Source: JABDCI01 sp964475835
Lineage (GTDB): Bacteria > Verrucomicrobiota > Verrucomicrobiia > JABWAM01
NCBI GenBank assembly: GCA_964475835.1
Contig: CAYYYL010000012.1
Location: forward strand, 1-64,000
Length of the DNA stretch: 64,000 nt
Reading direction: 5' to 3'
In this document: piece after piece, positions 52,592 to 61,560 of the stretch
Position numbering within the stretch: the first letter of the stretch is position 1
Layout: every line of letters begins with the position of its first letter
Made by a program: the position numbers and the translations under genes
The notes under the pieces: generated by a model
What the model saw: the letters and a program-made list of their open reading frames with translations, nothing else
Told to the model about the DNA's origin: nothing
Databases searched by the model: none

Positions 52592-53542
52592 CTAGGAGGT
52601 TTCCTCGGGGAGACGAGCGGAGATCAACCCTCGCAGGAAAGAGATACCATACACCACATGACTTAGAAAAGCCACTCCCAGGGCGGGAATCACAATCCAT
52701 AAGGGCCTGCCGACGAGACTCGCCGTGAGAAGGGTTCCATAAAGCGCGAAAAGCACGGCCAGCACGATGGCCGCCCCCGAACACCCCCACCCCACCATCA
52801 TCAAAAGCACCCCACCCGCCAGCACGGCAAGCGAGGGCACGAAATACACCAGTCTCCGCGACGTCTCCGGGTACCTTTTCACAAAATACCCACGATGCAA
52901 ACCGTAGTTACCCAACTGGATGAAGTGTTTCTTCAACGACGGGCGACGATGGTGATCAATCACGGCCTCCGGCTCGTAACAGATGCGGTATCCCTGTTTC
53001 ACCAGCGAGAGGCAAAACTCGGTGTCCTCCCCCGGCCAGAAGTCCGTTCGAAATCCACCCACCTGCTCAAAAGCCGAGCGACGGACGATGAGATTGCAGC
53101 TCGGGAAATCCATGACATCCCGGGCAACACCCGGACGGTAACGATAAAACTCCGTTCCCGAAATCATCCACGACTCGTACACCACTCCACCCACCTGGGC
53201 CCAATATGGATCATCCCTGGGAGTGATGGAGGGCCCCCCCACCGCCGCCACATTTGCAGATTCGAACGGTTTCAGGGCCGCCGACAACCAGCCGGGGCTC
53301 GGCCTTGTATCATCGTCAATAAACGCCACGATGTCTCCATGGCTGATTTCCACCCCGCGATTGCGTTTTCGCGCTGGCGAAACCACCCCCGTCACCTCCA
53401 CCACAATGCGCGAATCATGCCACGGGAGCGGCGCGTCCGGAAGGACGATCACCTCAATTTCCTTTCCCTGAAGAAAACATGCATCTATGCAGGCCTTCAA
53501 ATAGCCCTGATCCCGCCGCAGTGGAATGATGATGCTGATCAT
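52592..53542 (-). CDS. Glycosyltransferase family 2, membrane-anchored
   Basis: 316 residues from ATG 53542; the frame is open to 53596 but that would overlap the upstream gene by 43 bases. The GT-A start MISIIIPLRRDQGYLKACID, the metal-binding DDD in IVAFIDDDTRPSPGWL and VVRRSAFEQVGGF-like text (LIVRRSAFEQVGGFRTDF) with GEDTEFCLSLVKQGYRI mark GT2. Two or three membrane helices lie at the C-terminus (about 240-310). It transfers a sugar at the inner face of the membrane. Eleven bases separate it from the asparagine synthase gene upstream and 12 from the radical SAM gene downstream. Confidence 0.9.
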   Translation of the reverse strand: MISIIIPLRRDQGYLKACIDACFLQGKEIEVIVLPDAPLPWHDSRIVVEVTGVVSPARKRNRGVEISHGDIVAFIDDDTRPSPGWLSAALKPFESANVAAVGGPSITPRDDPYWAQVGGVVYESWMISGTEFYRYRPGVARDVMDFPSCNLIVRRSAFEQVGGFRTDFWPGEDTEFCLSLVKQGYRICYEPEAVIDHHRRPSLKKHFIQLGNYGLHRGYFVKRYPETSRRLVYFVPSLAVLAGGVLLMMVGWGCSGAAIVLAVLFALYGTLLTASLVGRPLWIVIPALGVAFLSHVVYGISFLRGLISARLPEETS

Positions 53543-53553
53543 AGGTGTGCATC

Positions 53554-55431
53554 TCACTTTAGAAAACGCATCAACACGTACAAAGCCCAAAAACACGACC
53601 AGTGGGCCCGTCTGCTTTCATAATCCCTCTTCCAAATCTTCAACCGGGTGCGATCCAAAAACCGGGTCCACACTCCGCCCTCCTCCAGGCGACGGTCAAA
53701 ATCATGACTCACCCTGCCACGCAGCCACTCCTCCCATGGAAACACAAAGCCCTGCTTCGGACGGCACACCACATCCCCGGGGAGGGGCCGTTTCAATCCC
53801 TGTCGAAGGAGCCATTTCGGCCAGCCATCCCCCTTTACCGGATGAGCCAGCCCACGAAAGGCCGCCCGGGCCACCTCCACATCAACCAACGGCGTCCGAA
53901 CCTCCAGACCGTGAGCCATCGACATCACATCGGTGTCCCGCAACAACTGATTGCCCATGTACCGGGTGAATTCCAGCCCTCCCACTTTCACTTCATCCGT
54001 CAGGGCCTTGTCCAACACCCAGGCCGTCTCATCCAAAAAGCGCACCTGGGCCTCATGGGCATGGATCTTCATTTCAGGCGTGAAAAGCTCCTCCAGGTGT
54101 TCCCCCGCAAAAAGACCGCGGCACGCGAGCCAGCCACTTCTCAAATCGGGTGGCCCGGTTCGGAATATTTCGGCGATCCGGTTGCGGGCTGAATTGGGGC
54201 CGCGCGCCCGAAGCAGCATCGCAGCCGTCCCACGCCCGACACATCCACCTCGCGACGCCATACGAATCATATGGGCGAGCTGAGGGATGCGTTGGAATGT
54301 GTAGTAACCAGCAAAAAGCTCATCGCCACCCACCCCGGATAAAGCAACCGTCAATCCCGCCCGCCGTGCCGCCTTTGAAACCATGAAGGTGTTGAACCCA
54401 TCAATGCTCGGAAGGTCCAGGTGCTGAAAAAAAAGGTCGAGATCCCTCTCAAACTCCGTCTGATCGAGCTTCACCTCGGTGTGAACCGTCTGGTAAATCC
54501 CTGCGGTCTGAAGGGCATAGGCGCTTTCGTCCAACGAATGCCCGGGCAATCCCACCGAAACGGTGTGAACCCGCTGCGACGTCACCTCGGACGCCAGGCC
54601 AGCAAGGGTCCCACTATCGATGCCGCCACTCAAAAAAACTCCAATCGGCACATCGCTGGCGAGGTGCTTTGACACCGAATCCCGCAGAATCCCCCCCATC
54701 TCTTCGGGCGAAATCATGGAGGCTCCGGCAGTTTGTGCACAAAACCGGGGAATGAGCGGGTCCCATTCGGAAACCAAGGTTCCCTTGTGACGTCGGATCA
54801 CCTCCCCAGGGCGTAAGGCCCGCACTCGTGAATCCAACGTCCGGGGTGAGGGAATCGAACCCAAAAGCAGGAAATCGGCGATGCCAGAGGGGTCGACCGC
54901 CACTTTCGAATGCAATCCGGCGAATGCGCGCACCTCAGAGGCAAAGGCAAACCAGTCTTCATCCTCGTAAACATAAAGCGGTTTGATCCCCATGGGATCA
55001 CGCGCCAACTCCAACCCTCCTGATTTCAAATCAACCACCACCGCGGCGTACATCCCCCGCAATCTTCCCCAGGCAGAAGCACCAAATTCCTCCATCGCAT
55101 GAAGGACCGTCTCTGAATCGGAATGGGATACGTAACGGTGCCCCAACCTCCCGAGTTCCGCGCGGAGTTCCGGATGATTGTAGATCTCTCCATTCACCAT
55201 CACGACACGGGTTCGATCCTCATTGAACATTGGCTGACGCGCCGCAGGGGAAAGATCGAGAATCGAGAGGCGACAATGCCCCAGCGCCAGTCCATGGACC
55301 TTCTCGAGATGCATGCCTTCATCATCCGGTCCGCGATGGCGCATCGCCCGCATCATCCCGCGACAAAGACGCTCGATCTCCTCGATGGGAACACGCGCGC
55401 GTTTCGACTGAATCCCACAAATGGCACACAT
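53554..55431 (-). CDS. asnB: Asparagine synthase (glutamine-hydrolysing) family amidotransferase
   Basis: 625 residues, AsnB length. The N-terminal Ntn amidotransferase begins MCAICGI, with nucleophile Cys2; position 3 is Ala where MCGI is usual. RHRGPDDEG, GHCRLSILDLSPAARQPM and VNGEIYNH follow. The synthase domain has the PP-loop GVFLSGGIDSGTLAGL and ALSGVGGDELFAGY. In envelope-glycan and exopolysaccharide loci such enzymes amidate sugar or lipid carboxyls rather than aspartate. It lies four bases after the carbamoyltransferase gene and eleven before GT2, so a decoration role is likely; this is inferred from context. Confidence 0.93.
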   Translation of the reverse strand: MCAICGIQSKRARVPIEEIERLCRGMMRAMRHRGPDDEGMHLEKVHGLALGHCRLSILDLSPAARQPMFNEDRTRVVMVNGEIYNHPELRAELGRLGHRYVSHSDSETVLHAMEEFGASAWGRLRGMYAAVVVDLKSGGLELARDPMGIKPLYVYEDEDWFAFASEVRAFAGLHSKVAVDPSGIADFLLLGSIPSPRTLDSRVRALRPGEVIRRHKGTLVSEWDPLIPRFCAQTAGASMISPEEMGGILRDSVSKHLASDVPIGVFLSGGIDSGTLAGLASEVTSQRVHTVSVGLPGHSLDESAYALQTAGIYQTVHTEVKLDQTEFERDLDLFFQHLDLPSIDGFNTFMVSKAARRAGLTVALSGVGGDELFAGYYTFQRIPQLAHMIRMASRGGCVGRGTAAMLLRARGPNSARNRIAEIFRTGPPDLRSGWLACRGLFAGEHLEELFTPEMKIHAHEAQVRFLDETAWVLDKALTDEVKVGGLEFTRYMGNQLLRDTDVMSMAHGLEVRTPLVDVEVARAAFRGLAHPVKGDGWPKWLLRQGLKRPLPGDVVCRPKQGFVFPWEEWLRGRVSHDFDRRLEEGGVWTRFLDRTRLKIWKRDYESRRAHWSCFWALYVLMRFLK

Positions 55432-55435
55432 AAGC

Positions 55436-57157
55436 CTACAAACGCCTCACTTCATGGTGTTCCATAAAAAGAACATCCATGTTCGCCTGAAGAAAACATT
55501 GGATCGCATCCTCGGGAGTGCACACCATGGGTTCGCTGTCGTTGAATGAGGTGTTGATGATCAAGCCGGTTCCTGTGAGTTTTTTGAATTCGGAAATCAA
55601 TTCATAATAAACCGGATTCTGCTCCCGATGGACAGTCTGGAGACGTCCCGTCCCGTCCACATGCAACGCGCCAGGGATTTTTGAAATCTGATCGGATCGC
55701 GCTTTGAAAACGAGCAGCATGAAAGGGGAAACATCCCCCCGCTCAAAAAAATCAGCCACATCCTCCCCGAGCACCGACGGCGCAAAGGGCCGGAAGGATT
55801 CCCGATGCTTGACCCTTGCATTGAGAATTTCCTTCACCCCTGCCCTGCGGGGATCCGCCAGAATGCTCCGATTTCCAAGGGCCCGGGGTCCGAATTCCAT
55901 CCTTCCCTGAAACCAACCCACCACACTTCCCTCCGCGATGCATCGTGCCGCATCCCGCTCGGGATGGTCCACCCGGCGGACTTTCAGATTTTTCCCAAGC
56001 AGGGCTTTCAGTATCTCCTCCTCCCCAAATGAAGGCCCCCATGACGCATGCTTCATTTCGAAGGAACGCTTTTTGCCACATAATTGATGTTGAACATAAA
56101 ACGCCGCACCCAGGGCCGTTCCATCGTCTCCTGCCGCGGGTTGAATGTAGAGTTGTTTGAAGGGAGTCTCCGGGGAGATGCGCCTGTTGACGACACTGTT
56201 CAGAGCCACGCCACCGGCATAACAAAGTCGTGTTTCACCCGTAAGATCTGCAAGATGCCCCGCGAGTTTCAAAACCACCTCCTCCAGATGCGCCTGCATG
56301 GAAGCCGCCACATCGAGAAATCGGACATCCAGCGGTTCATCGATTTTTCGGGGTGGCCCCAGCAACCGGATCAGTTTGTCGCTGTAAAGTTCCCCCACCA
56401 TCGGAGATCCCTCGCTCCAGGTCATCGCCACGCCGCGGGTATGATGCGTGAAATAATCCAATCCCAGACGAATCAATCCATCGGGATCAAACCCCATCAA
56501 CCTGCGCATTTCCTCCATGCGGGTGGGCTTTCCGAGAGAGGCGAGCGCCATCACCTTGCCCTCATCTCCATAGTGGGGAAATCCGAGAAATTGCGTCAGG
56601 GCTGTGTAAAAAATCCCCAGGGAATGGGGAAAGTGGATTCGTTGCAGGACACGGATACGACTTCCCTCCCCCATCCCAATCAATCCGCTGCAAAAATCCC
56701 CGAATCCATCGAGGGTAAGGATGGCGCTGCGCTCAAAAGGTGAGACAAAAAAAGCACTGGCCGCATGGGCGAGATGATGTTCCACGTTATGAAGCCGCAC
56801 ATGTGCTGGCAATCCTCCCGGGTGAAGCTCCTCAAAACGAGCGCGCACAGAGCTCACGGCAAGGGTGCTCCCGGCGGACTTCCAGGTATTCCTTCGCAAC
56901 CAGAGTCCGGAGAGCAGAACATGCCGGAGTTTGCTGGAGAGATTCGCCCATGGTTTGCGGGACACCGCCACATGATCAAGATCGCCCAACCCGATCCCCG
57001 CTTCGTGAAGGCAATAGCCCACCGCATGCCTCGGAAATCCTGCGCAATGTTTGTGACGATTGAAGCGCTCCTCCGCCGCAGCGGCAACCAGCCGGCCATC
57101 CACCAGCAATGCCGCCGCCGCATCGCCATGATATGCGTTCAAACCCAGAATCTTCAT
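55436..57157 (-). CDS. Carbamoyltransferase (NodU/CmcH family)
   Basis: 573 residues, usual for the family. The N-terminal ASKHA/Kae1-like domain has LGLNAYHGDAAAALLVDG, AAAEERFNRHKHCAGFP, NVEHHLAHAASAFFVSP with metal-binding His residues, and TLDGFGD. Next come HYGDEGKVMALA and CYAGGVALNSVVN. The YrdC-like C-terminal domain has WFQGRMEFGPRALGNRSILA and LIINTSFNDSEPMVCTPEDA. It transfers a carbamoyl group from carbamoyl phosphate to a hydroxyl, often on a sugar or antibiotic. It is the first gene of the reverse operon ending with the radical SAM gene. It is divergent from the oligopeptide transporter across 200 bp. Confidence 0.95.
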   Translation of the reverse strand: MKILGLNAYHGDAAAALLVDGRLVAAAAEERFNRHKHCAGFPRHAVGYCLHEAGIGLGDLDHVAVSRKPWANLSSKLRHVLLSGLWLRRNTWKSAGSTLAVSSVRARFEELHPGGLPAHVRLHNVEHHLAHAASAFFVSPFERSAILTLDGFGDFCSGLIGMGEGSRIRVLQRIHFPHSLGIFYTALTQFLGFPHYGDEGKVMALASLGKPTRMEEMRRLMGFDPDGLIRLGLDYFTHHTRGVAMTWSEGSPMVGELYSDKLIRLLGPPRKIDEPLDVRFLDVAASMQAHLEEVVLKLAGHLADLTGETRLCYAGGVALNSVVNRRISPETPFKQLYIQPAAGDDGTALGAAFYVQHQLCGKKRSFEMKHASWGPSFGEEEILKALLGKNLKVRRVDHPERDAARCIAEGSVVGWFQGRMEFGPRALGNRSILADPRRAGVKEILNARVKHRESFRPFAPSVLGEDVADFFERGDVSPFMLLVFKARSDQISKIPGALHVDGTGRLQTVHREQNPVYYELISEFKKLTGTGLIINTSFNDSEPMVCTPEDAIQCFLQANMDVLFMEHHEVRRL

Positions 57158-57204
57158 CGAATGAAGTCAGACGTACAGGATTCCCTGCCGCGTGTGAAAT
57201 AGAT

Positions 57205-57305
57205 TCATTGATAGAGGATGTTGTAGCGACCCCCGATGAGCGCCGACCGGCAATCACTCGCCTCGCCGAAGCCTCCGGCGTAGCGCGGGTAGACCGCCGC
57301 TGAAA
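57205..57305. repeat. GC-rich intergenic element, possibly a dispersed repeat
   Basis: The stretch between the two divergent genes is much richer in GC than its surroundings. It contains GTAGCGACCCCCGATGAGCG near the left end and an imperfect relative, GTAGCGCGGGTAGACCGCCG, near the right end. CGCCGAAGCCTCCGGCG in between can fold back. It could be a mobile palindromic element or a regulatory structure. Only one copy was seen in the window. Confidence 0.35.
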
Positions 57306-57357
57306 AACAGATCCTCGACAACCCTTCCCAAAATGAGCTCTGATGAAATGAAATCCC

Positions 57358-59307
57358 ATGGTTCCGCGTGTTTTTCACCTCCTGCTGGCGTGCGCGCTCG
57401 TCGCGGGTTGCAGCAACGATCCGCATCCTCCGCCTTTTCACGAAAAACGTCCCGATGGCACACCCTGGCAGGTTTCCTTCCGGCCGTTTCCGGACGATCC
57501 GCGCTCGCTCGACCCCCAATTCAGTTACGACACCGTCAGCCATTCCATCATCTGCCTTATTTACGAAGGCATGCTGCAATACCACCCGTTCAAAACCGAT
57601 CCCTACGAATTGATCCCCTGCCTTGCGGAAAAGATGCCCGAACGCGTCCTCACTCCGGACGGACATCCCGCATATCGATTTCAAATCAAACGCGGCATCT
57701 CCTTTGAGGCCGATTCGTGTTTCCTTTCCTCCCAGGGAAAAGGCCGTGAGCTGACCGCCTCGGACATGGCGTACACCTTTCATCGCATCGCCGACCCGAA
57801 GGTGGAATGCCCCGTCTTTTCAACGCTTGCCGAATACATCGTAGGCCTCCAATCCTGCAATGAAGAGGCCAGGAAAACCGGTTCCTACGACTATTCGAAA
57901 CCTTTTCCCGGCATTCGCATCCTCGACGACCACACGTTCGACATCGTCCTGCTGAAACCCTTTCCCCAGTTGCTCTATTGGATGGCCATGCCCTTCACGG
58001 CCCCCGTGGCCCGCGAAGCCGTGGAATATTATGACGGAAAGACCCACGACGGAATCGTCCGGGAACAGTTCAAGTTCAAGCCCGTCGGCACGGGCCCGTT
58101 TCATCTGGTCGAATGGAAAAAAGGACTCTCGTTGAGGCTGGTCCGGAATGCGGACTATTCGGCCACACGATTTCCAAAAGATGGATGGCCTGTTTCCGAA
58201 GCCGCACGCTATGAGGAAATGGCGGGAAAACCGATCCCTTTCCTTGATGAAATGAATTTTCGCATCATTCGCGAAAGCATCCCCGCATGGCTACTTTTCC
58301 GACAGGGCTTTCTCGAAGGCGCCGGCGTGGGCAAGGATGTCTTCGATACCGCCGTCAGTGCACGCCAGGAGTTGACATCTGAATATCAGAAACGTGGCGT
58401 CTGGCTTTACAAAGACGCGGAACCCTCCACCTACTATTTTCTCTTCAACATGCAGGATCCCGTCGTCGGAAAAAACCGGAAGCTGCGACAAGCCATCTCC
58501 GCAGTCTATGACATGGAGCTGGAGAATGATATTTTCATGAATGGCATCTACCTCAATGCCCAGCAACTTCTTCCACCGGGCGTCTATGGATACCAACCCG
58601 GATTCCAGAATCCCTATCGTCAAAACAATCTCGAGCAGGCAAAACGGCTTCTCGCTGAAGCTGGTTATCCCCGTGGTTACGATGCCAAAACAGGCAAGCA
58701 GCTGCAATTGACACTCGACATGACAGTTGATGATGCGGAATCCCGTCAGCACGCGGAGTTTCAAAAGGAGCAGATCGAAAAACTGGGCATCAAGGTGAAA
58801 ATCGAGGAGAACCTGTGGGCCGCCCAGCAGGACAAGGTAGATCGTGGCAATTTTCAATTCACAGCCTATGGATGGCACGCAGACTATCCTGATCCGGAAA
58901 ACTTTTTTTTTCTTTTTTACGGAAAAAACGCGGCTCCCGAAGGCAACAACTACTGCCGATACTCAAACGCCGAGTTTGACACGTTGTTCGAACAGATGCG
59001 CGCCATCGAAAACTCTCCCCAACGACTTGATCTCGTTCATCGCCTGAACTCCATGCTCGTGGAGGATTGCCCATTCATTCCACTCTACTATCCCGTCGTT
59101 TTTCGGCTCAGCCAGCCCTGGGCCCCACGCGTGGTGTTGAACCCGCTTGTCTTTAGCGGACCGAAATACACCCGGATCGATCCCATCCTCCGAAAACAAA
59201 AACAGGAGGAATGGAATCGCAAGCCCCTGTGGCCCCTCGGCATCCTCGCCGCAACCCTGGTGATCGCAGGGCTTTTTGCCTATAACTGGAGCCAACGCCA
59301 TGGCTAG
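57358..59307 (+). CDS. oppA: Oligopeptide ABC transporter substrate-binding lipoprotein
   Basis: 649 residues, longer than the usual ~540. The lipobox LVAGC (Cys18) shows a lipoprotein. The SBP_bac_5 fold is shown by FPDDPRSLDPQFSYDTVSHS, IYEGMLQYHPF, YRFQIKRGISFEADSCFLS, LTASDMAYTFHRI and the C-terminal WHADYPDPENFFFLFYG and AEFDTLFEQMRAIENSPQRL. The last ~25 residues form a hydrophobic helix (LGILAATLVIAGLFAYNWSQ), so the protein seems anchored at both ends. A T9-C-T6 run lies within the coding sequence near 58903-58917. It overlaps the permease gene by eight bases. Confidence 0.93.
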   Translation: MVPRVFHLLLACALVAGCSNDPHPPPFHEKRPDGTPWQVSFRPFPDDPRSLDPQFSYDTVSHSIICLIYEGMLQYHPFKTDPYELIPCLAEKMPERVLTPDGHPAYRFQIKRGISFEADSCFLSSQGKGRELTASDMAYTFHRIADPKVECPVFSTLAEYIVGLQSCNEEARKTGSYDYSKPFPGIRILDDHTFDIVLLKPFPQLLYWMAMPFTAPVAREAVEYYDGKTHDGIVREQFKFKPVGTGPFHLVEWKKGLSLRLVRNADYSATRFPKDGWPVSEAARYEEMAGKPIPFLDEMNFRIIRESIPAWLLFRQGFLEGAGVGKDVFDTAVSARQELTSEYQKRGVWLYKDAEPSTYYFLFNMQDPVVGKNRKLRQAISAVYDMELENDIFMNGIYLNAQQLLPPGVYGYQPGFQNPYRQNNLEQAKRLLAEAGYPRGYDAKTGKQLQLTLDMTVDDAESRQHAEFQKEQIEKLGIKVKIEENLWAAQQDKVDRGNFQFTAYGWHADYPDPENFFFLFYGKNAAPEGNNYCRYSNAEFDTLFEQMRAIENSPQRLDLVHRLNSMLVEDCPFIPLYYPVVFRLSQPWAPRVVLNPLVFSGPKYTRIDPILRKQKQEEWNRKPLWPLGILAATLVIAGLFAYNWSQRHG

Positions 59308-60274
59308 TTATCTAATCCGCCGCATTCTCTACATGATTCCGATCATTTTCGGCGTCATGTTGATCACGTTCCTCCTCTTTTTCGTGATCCAGTCCCCCAA
59401 AGCCATGGCGCAGAGGATCCTCGGCCCGAAAGCCAAACCGGAAGCCCTTCAGAACTGGCTTCACAACCGGGGCTATGACAAGCCCCGCTTCATCAACACG
59501 CAACCGGGTCAACCCTTATGGGACTCCCAGTTCGTCCATCAGATGAAGTCGCTGGCCACGTTCGACCTGGGCTATTCGGATGCCACCGGCGAAAGCATCG
59601 CCAACATGTTCAAACGGGGAGCCATCCCCTCGCTCATGATCACAGTACCGAGTTTTATTTTTGGATTTCTGTTGTCCTTAAGTCTTGCCCTGTTTTTCGT
59701 TTTTGTTCGCCATTCCCGAATCGATCTGACGGGGATCATCACCTGCGTCGCCATGATGAGCATCCCGATCCAGGTCTATGTGATTTTCGGACAGTGGCTC
59801 ATTGCCGTTAAAACATCTTATTTCCCGGCCTTTGGCTTCTATCCCGCAGGCCTTTCCACGGCAAAATTTCTACTCCTGCCGGTGCTTGTCTATACCATTG
59901 CGGATCTGGGGGGTGAAGTGCGCCTATTTCGCACCATTTTTTTGGAGGAAATCCAGCAGGAGTACATCAAGACCGCGCTGGCCAAGGGGGTCTCTCCCTT
60001 GCGGCTGCTCTTCGTTCATGTGCTCAAAAACGGAATGATTTCAATCATCACCCTGGTGGTCGCCTCGCTTCCCTTTCTCATCATTGGCTCCCTCGTACTG
60101 GAAAACTTTTTCGGCATTCCAGGACTTGGGAATCTCACGGTGAATGCCATCCGAACCTCGGACTTTGCCGTGGTCCGTGCCACCGTTTACCTTGGATCCC
60201 TTCTCTATCTCCTGGGCCTTCTCCTGACGGATATTTGTTACGCTGCGGTGGACCCACGCATTCGTTTCCAATGA
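59300..60274 (+). CDS. oppB: Oligopeptide ABC transporter permease (OppB/DppB type)
   Basis: 324 residues from ATG 59300 (MASYLIRRILYMIPIIFGVM). Six membrane helices are expected, with a long first periplasmic loop, typical of OppB. The ATP-subunit contact (EAA) loop is LEEIQQEYIKTALAKGVSPL with RLLFVHVLKNGMI, and LVLENFFGIPGLGNLTVNAI follows. It forms the channel with OppC. The start overlaps the end of oppA by eight bases and its stop overlaps the oppC start (ATGA). Confidence 0.94.
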   Translation: MASYLIRRILYMIPIIFGVMLITFLLFFVIQSPKAMAQRILGPKAKPEALQNWLHNRGYDKPRFINTQPGQPLWDSQFVHQMKSLATFDLGYSDATGESIANMFKRGAIPSLMITVPSFIFGFLLSLSLALFFVFVRHSRIDLTGIITCVAMMSIPIQVYVIFGQWLIAVKTSYFPAFGFYPAGLSTAKFLLLPVLVYTIADLGGEVRLFRTIFLEEIQQEYIKTALAKGVSPLRLLFVHVLKNGMISIITLVVASLPFLIIGSLVLENFFGIPGLGNLTVNAIRTSDFAVVRATVYLGSLLYLLGLLLTDICYAAVDPRIRFQ

Positions 60275-61284
60275 CCTCTCCATGGCTTGAAAATTTCGCG
60301 GTATTTCTCCTCGTCCTCTCGATGGGCGGAGCGTTCTGGTTCATGGCCCGGTCACCCCGTTGGGAGCGCGCTACACGTCGCTTCCGCAAAGACCGAATCG
60401 GGCTGATCTCCGCATGCGTGATCGGAATTTATCTTTTCATCGGCCTGCTTGACTCCATCCAGGTTCCCACAGAGCCCCACAACCAGCGTACCGTCCTCGA
60501 TTGGTTTTTCCACAACACCCCAAGGGAACGTTCCTACAGCGCCCCGCTGGCACGGACCACCTATTCCTCCACTCGCCCCCAACCCCTTCAGGGAAAACAC
60601 CTCCTCGGCACGGACGTCCTCGGAAAGGATGTCCTGCTACAAACCCTCAAAGCCTGCCGGACCACTCTGATCATCGGCGGCCTCACCAGTCTCATCTACA
60701 TTCCGCTTGGAACCCTTTTGGGTGTGCTGGCGGGCTACCACCGGCGACGGGTCGACGATCTGATTCAATACATTTACAGCACGCTGGCCACCATCCCCAG
60801 CATTCTCCTTCTGATTGCGATCATCATGGCGCTTGGAAAAGGGCTTCCCCAAATTTCCGTCGCTCTGGGTATCACGGCATGGGTGGGGCTTTGCCGGTTG
60901 ATCCGGGGCGAGACCATGCGTCAATGTGAACGTCCCTACGTGGAGGCAGCCCGTGCGCTGGGACAAAACAGCCGCCAGATCATCTGCAGACATATCCTTC
61001 CGAATGTAATGCATCTCGTGATGATCAATTTCATTCTCGGATTCTCGGGATTCGTCATGACGGAATCGATCCTCAGCTATCTCGGGGTGGGAGTCCCCGT
61101 GGGAACCCCATCCTGGGGCCAGATGATCGATTCGGCGCGCATGGAACTCGCCCGTGAACCCGCCGTCTGGTGGAATCTGACCGCCGCAGCCTCCGCCCTT
61201 TTCCTCCTCGTTCTTGCTCTCAACCTTCTCGGTGACTCCTTGCGCAAGGCCTTCGATCCACGAGGCACCTCGGTTTCACGCTAA
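60271..61284 (+). CDS. oppC: Oligopeptide ABC transporter permease (OppC/DppC type)
   Basis: 337 residues from ATG 60271, which overlaps the oppB stop (ATGA). An N-terminal OppC_N helix (RKDRIGLISACVIGIYLFIG) is followed by GKHLLGTDVLGKDVLLQTLK, the typical H-x-LGTD-x-G-RD segment. The EAA loop is YVEAARALGQNSRQIICRHI, and LSYLGVGVPVGTPSWGQMID is near the end. It pairs with OppB in the inner membrane. A first membrane segment (about 8-25) precedes the standard domain. Seventy-five bases separate it from the next small gene. Confidence 0.94.
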   Translation: MTSPWLENFAVFLLVLSMGGAFWFMARSPRWERATRRFRKDRIGLISACVIGIYLFIGLLDSIQVPTEPHNQRTVLDWFFHNTPRERSYSAPLARTTYSSTRPQPLQGKHLLGTDVLGKDVLLQTLKACRTTLIIGGLTSLIYIPLGTLLGVLAGYHRRRVDDLIQYIYSTLATIPSILLLIAIIMALGKGLPQISVALGITAWVGLCRLIRGETMRQCERPYVEAARALGQNSRQIICRHILPNVMHLVMINFILGFSGFVMTESILSYLGVGVPVGTPSWGQMIDSARMELAREPAVWWNLTAAASALFLLVLALNLLGDSLRKAFDPRGTSVSR

Positions 61285-61359
61285 ACATTAAAATGGCAGA
61301 CACCCCCATGACTTTATCGAAAATACAAATTTGAAACCCAATAAGAGTGAACGACATGT

Positions 61360-61557
61360 ATGAATCTTAAATCCATTACCTTCCTCGCCGTCATCGGTCA
61401 GATCATCGAACTGGTCTATTGGCAATCGACCTCTCTTTTTCATCTTTACAGGGTTTTTGGGGAAGGATTCCTGCAATTGTTTGGCCTGCTTGTCGCCGTG
61501 GTCGGGCATGGCAGCCTGATCCTTTTTCTCTTCACCCTTTACTCCAGACAGAAGTAA
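61360..61557 (+). CDS. Small membrane protein, unknown function
   Basis: 65 residues with two hydrophobic segments, about 5-20 (SITFLAVIGQIIELVYW) and 38-60 (LQLFGLLVAVVGHGSLILFL). The ends are basic (MNLK, YSRQK). No family recognised. It lies three bases before the next membrane protein gene, on the same strand as the opp genes, so the pair is probably co-translated and inserted within the transporter operon. The open frame is short, but hydrophobic pattern and spacing support it as real. Confidence 0.55.
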   Translation: MNLKSITFLAVIGQIIELVYWQSTSLFHLYRVFGEGFLQLFGLLVAVVGHGSLILFLFTLYSRQK

Positions 61558-61560
61558 TCC

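Noticed and set aside
57205..57783. 192-codon reverse frame across the oppA start and the upstream gap
   Set aside because: Overlaps the oppA signal peptide on the other strand and the GC-rich repeat; no motif.
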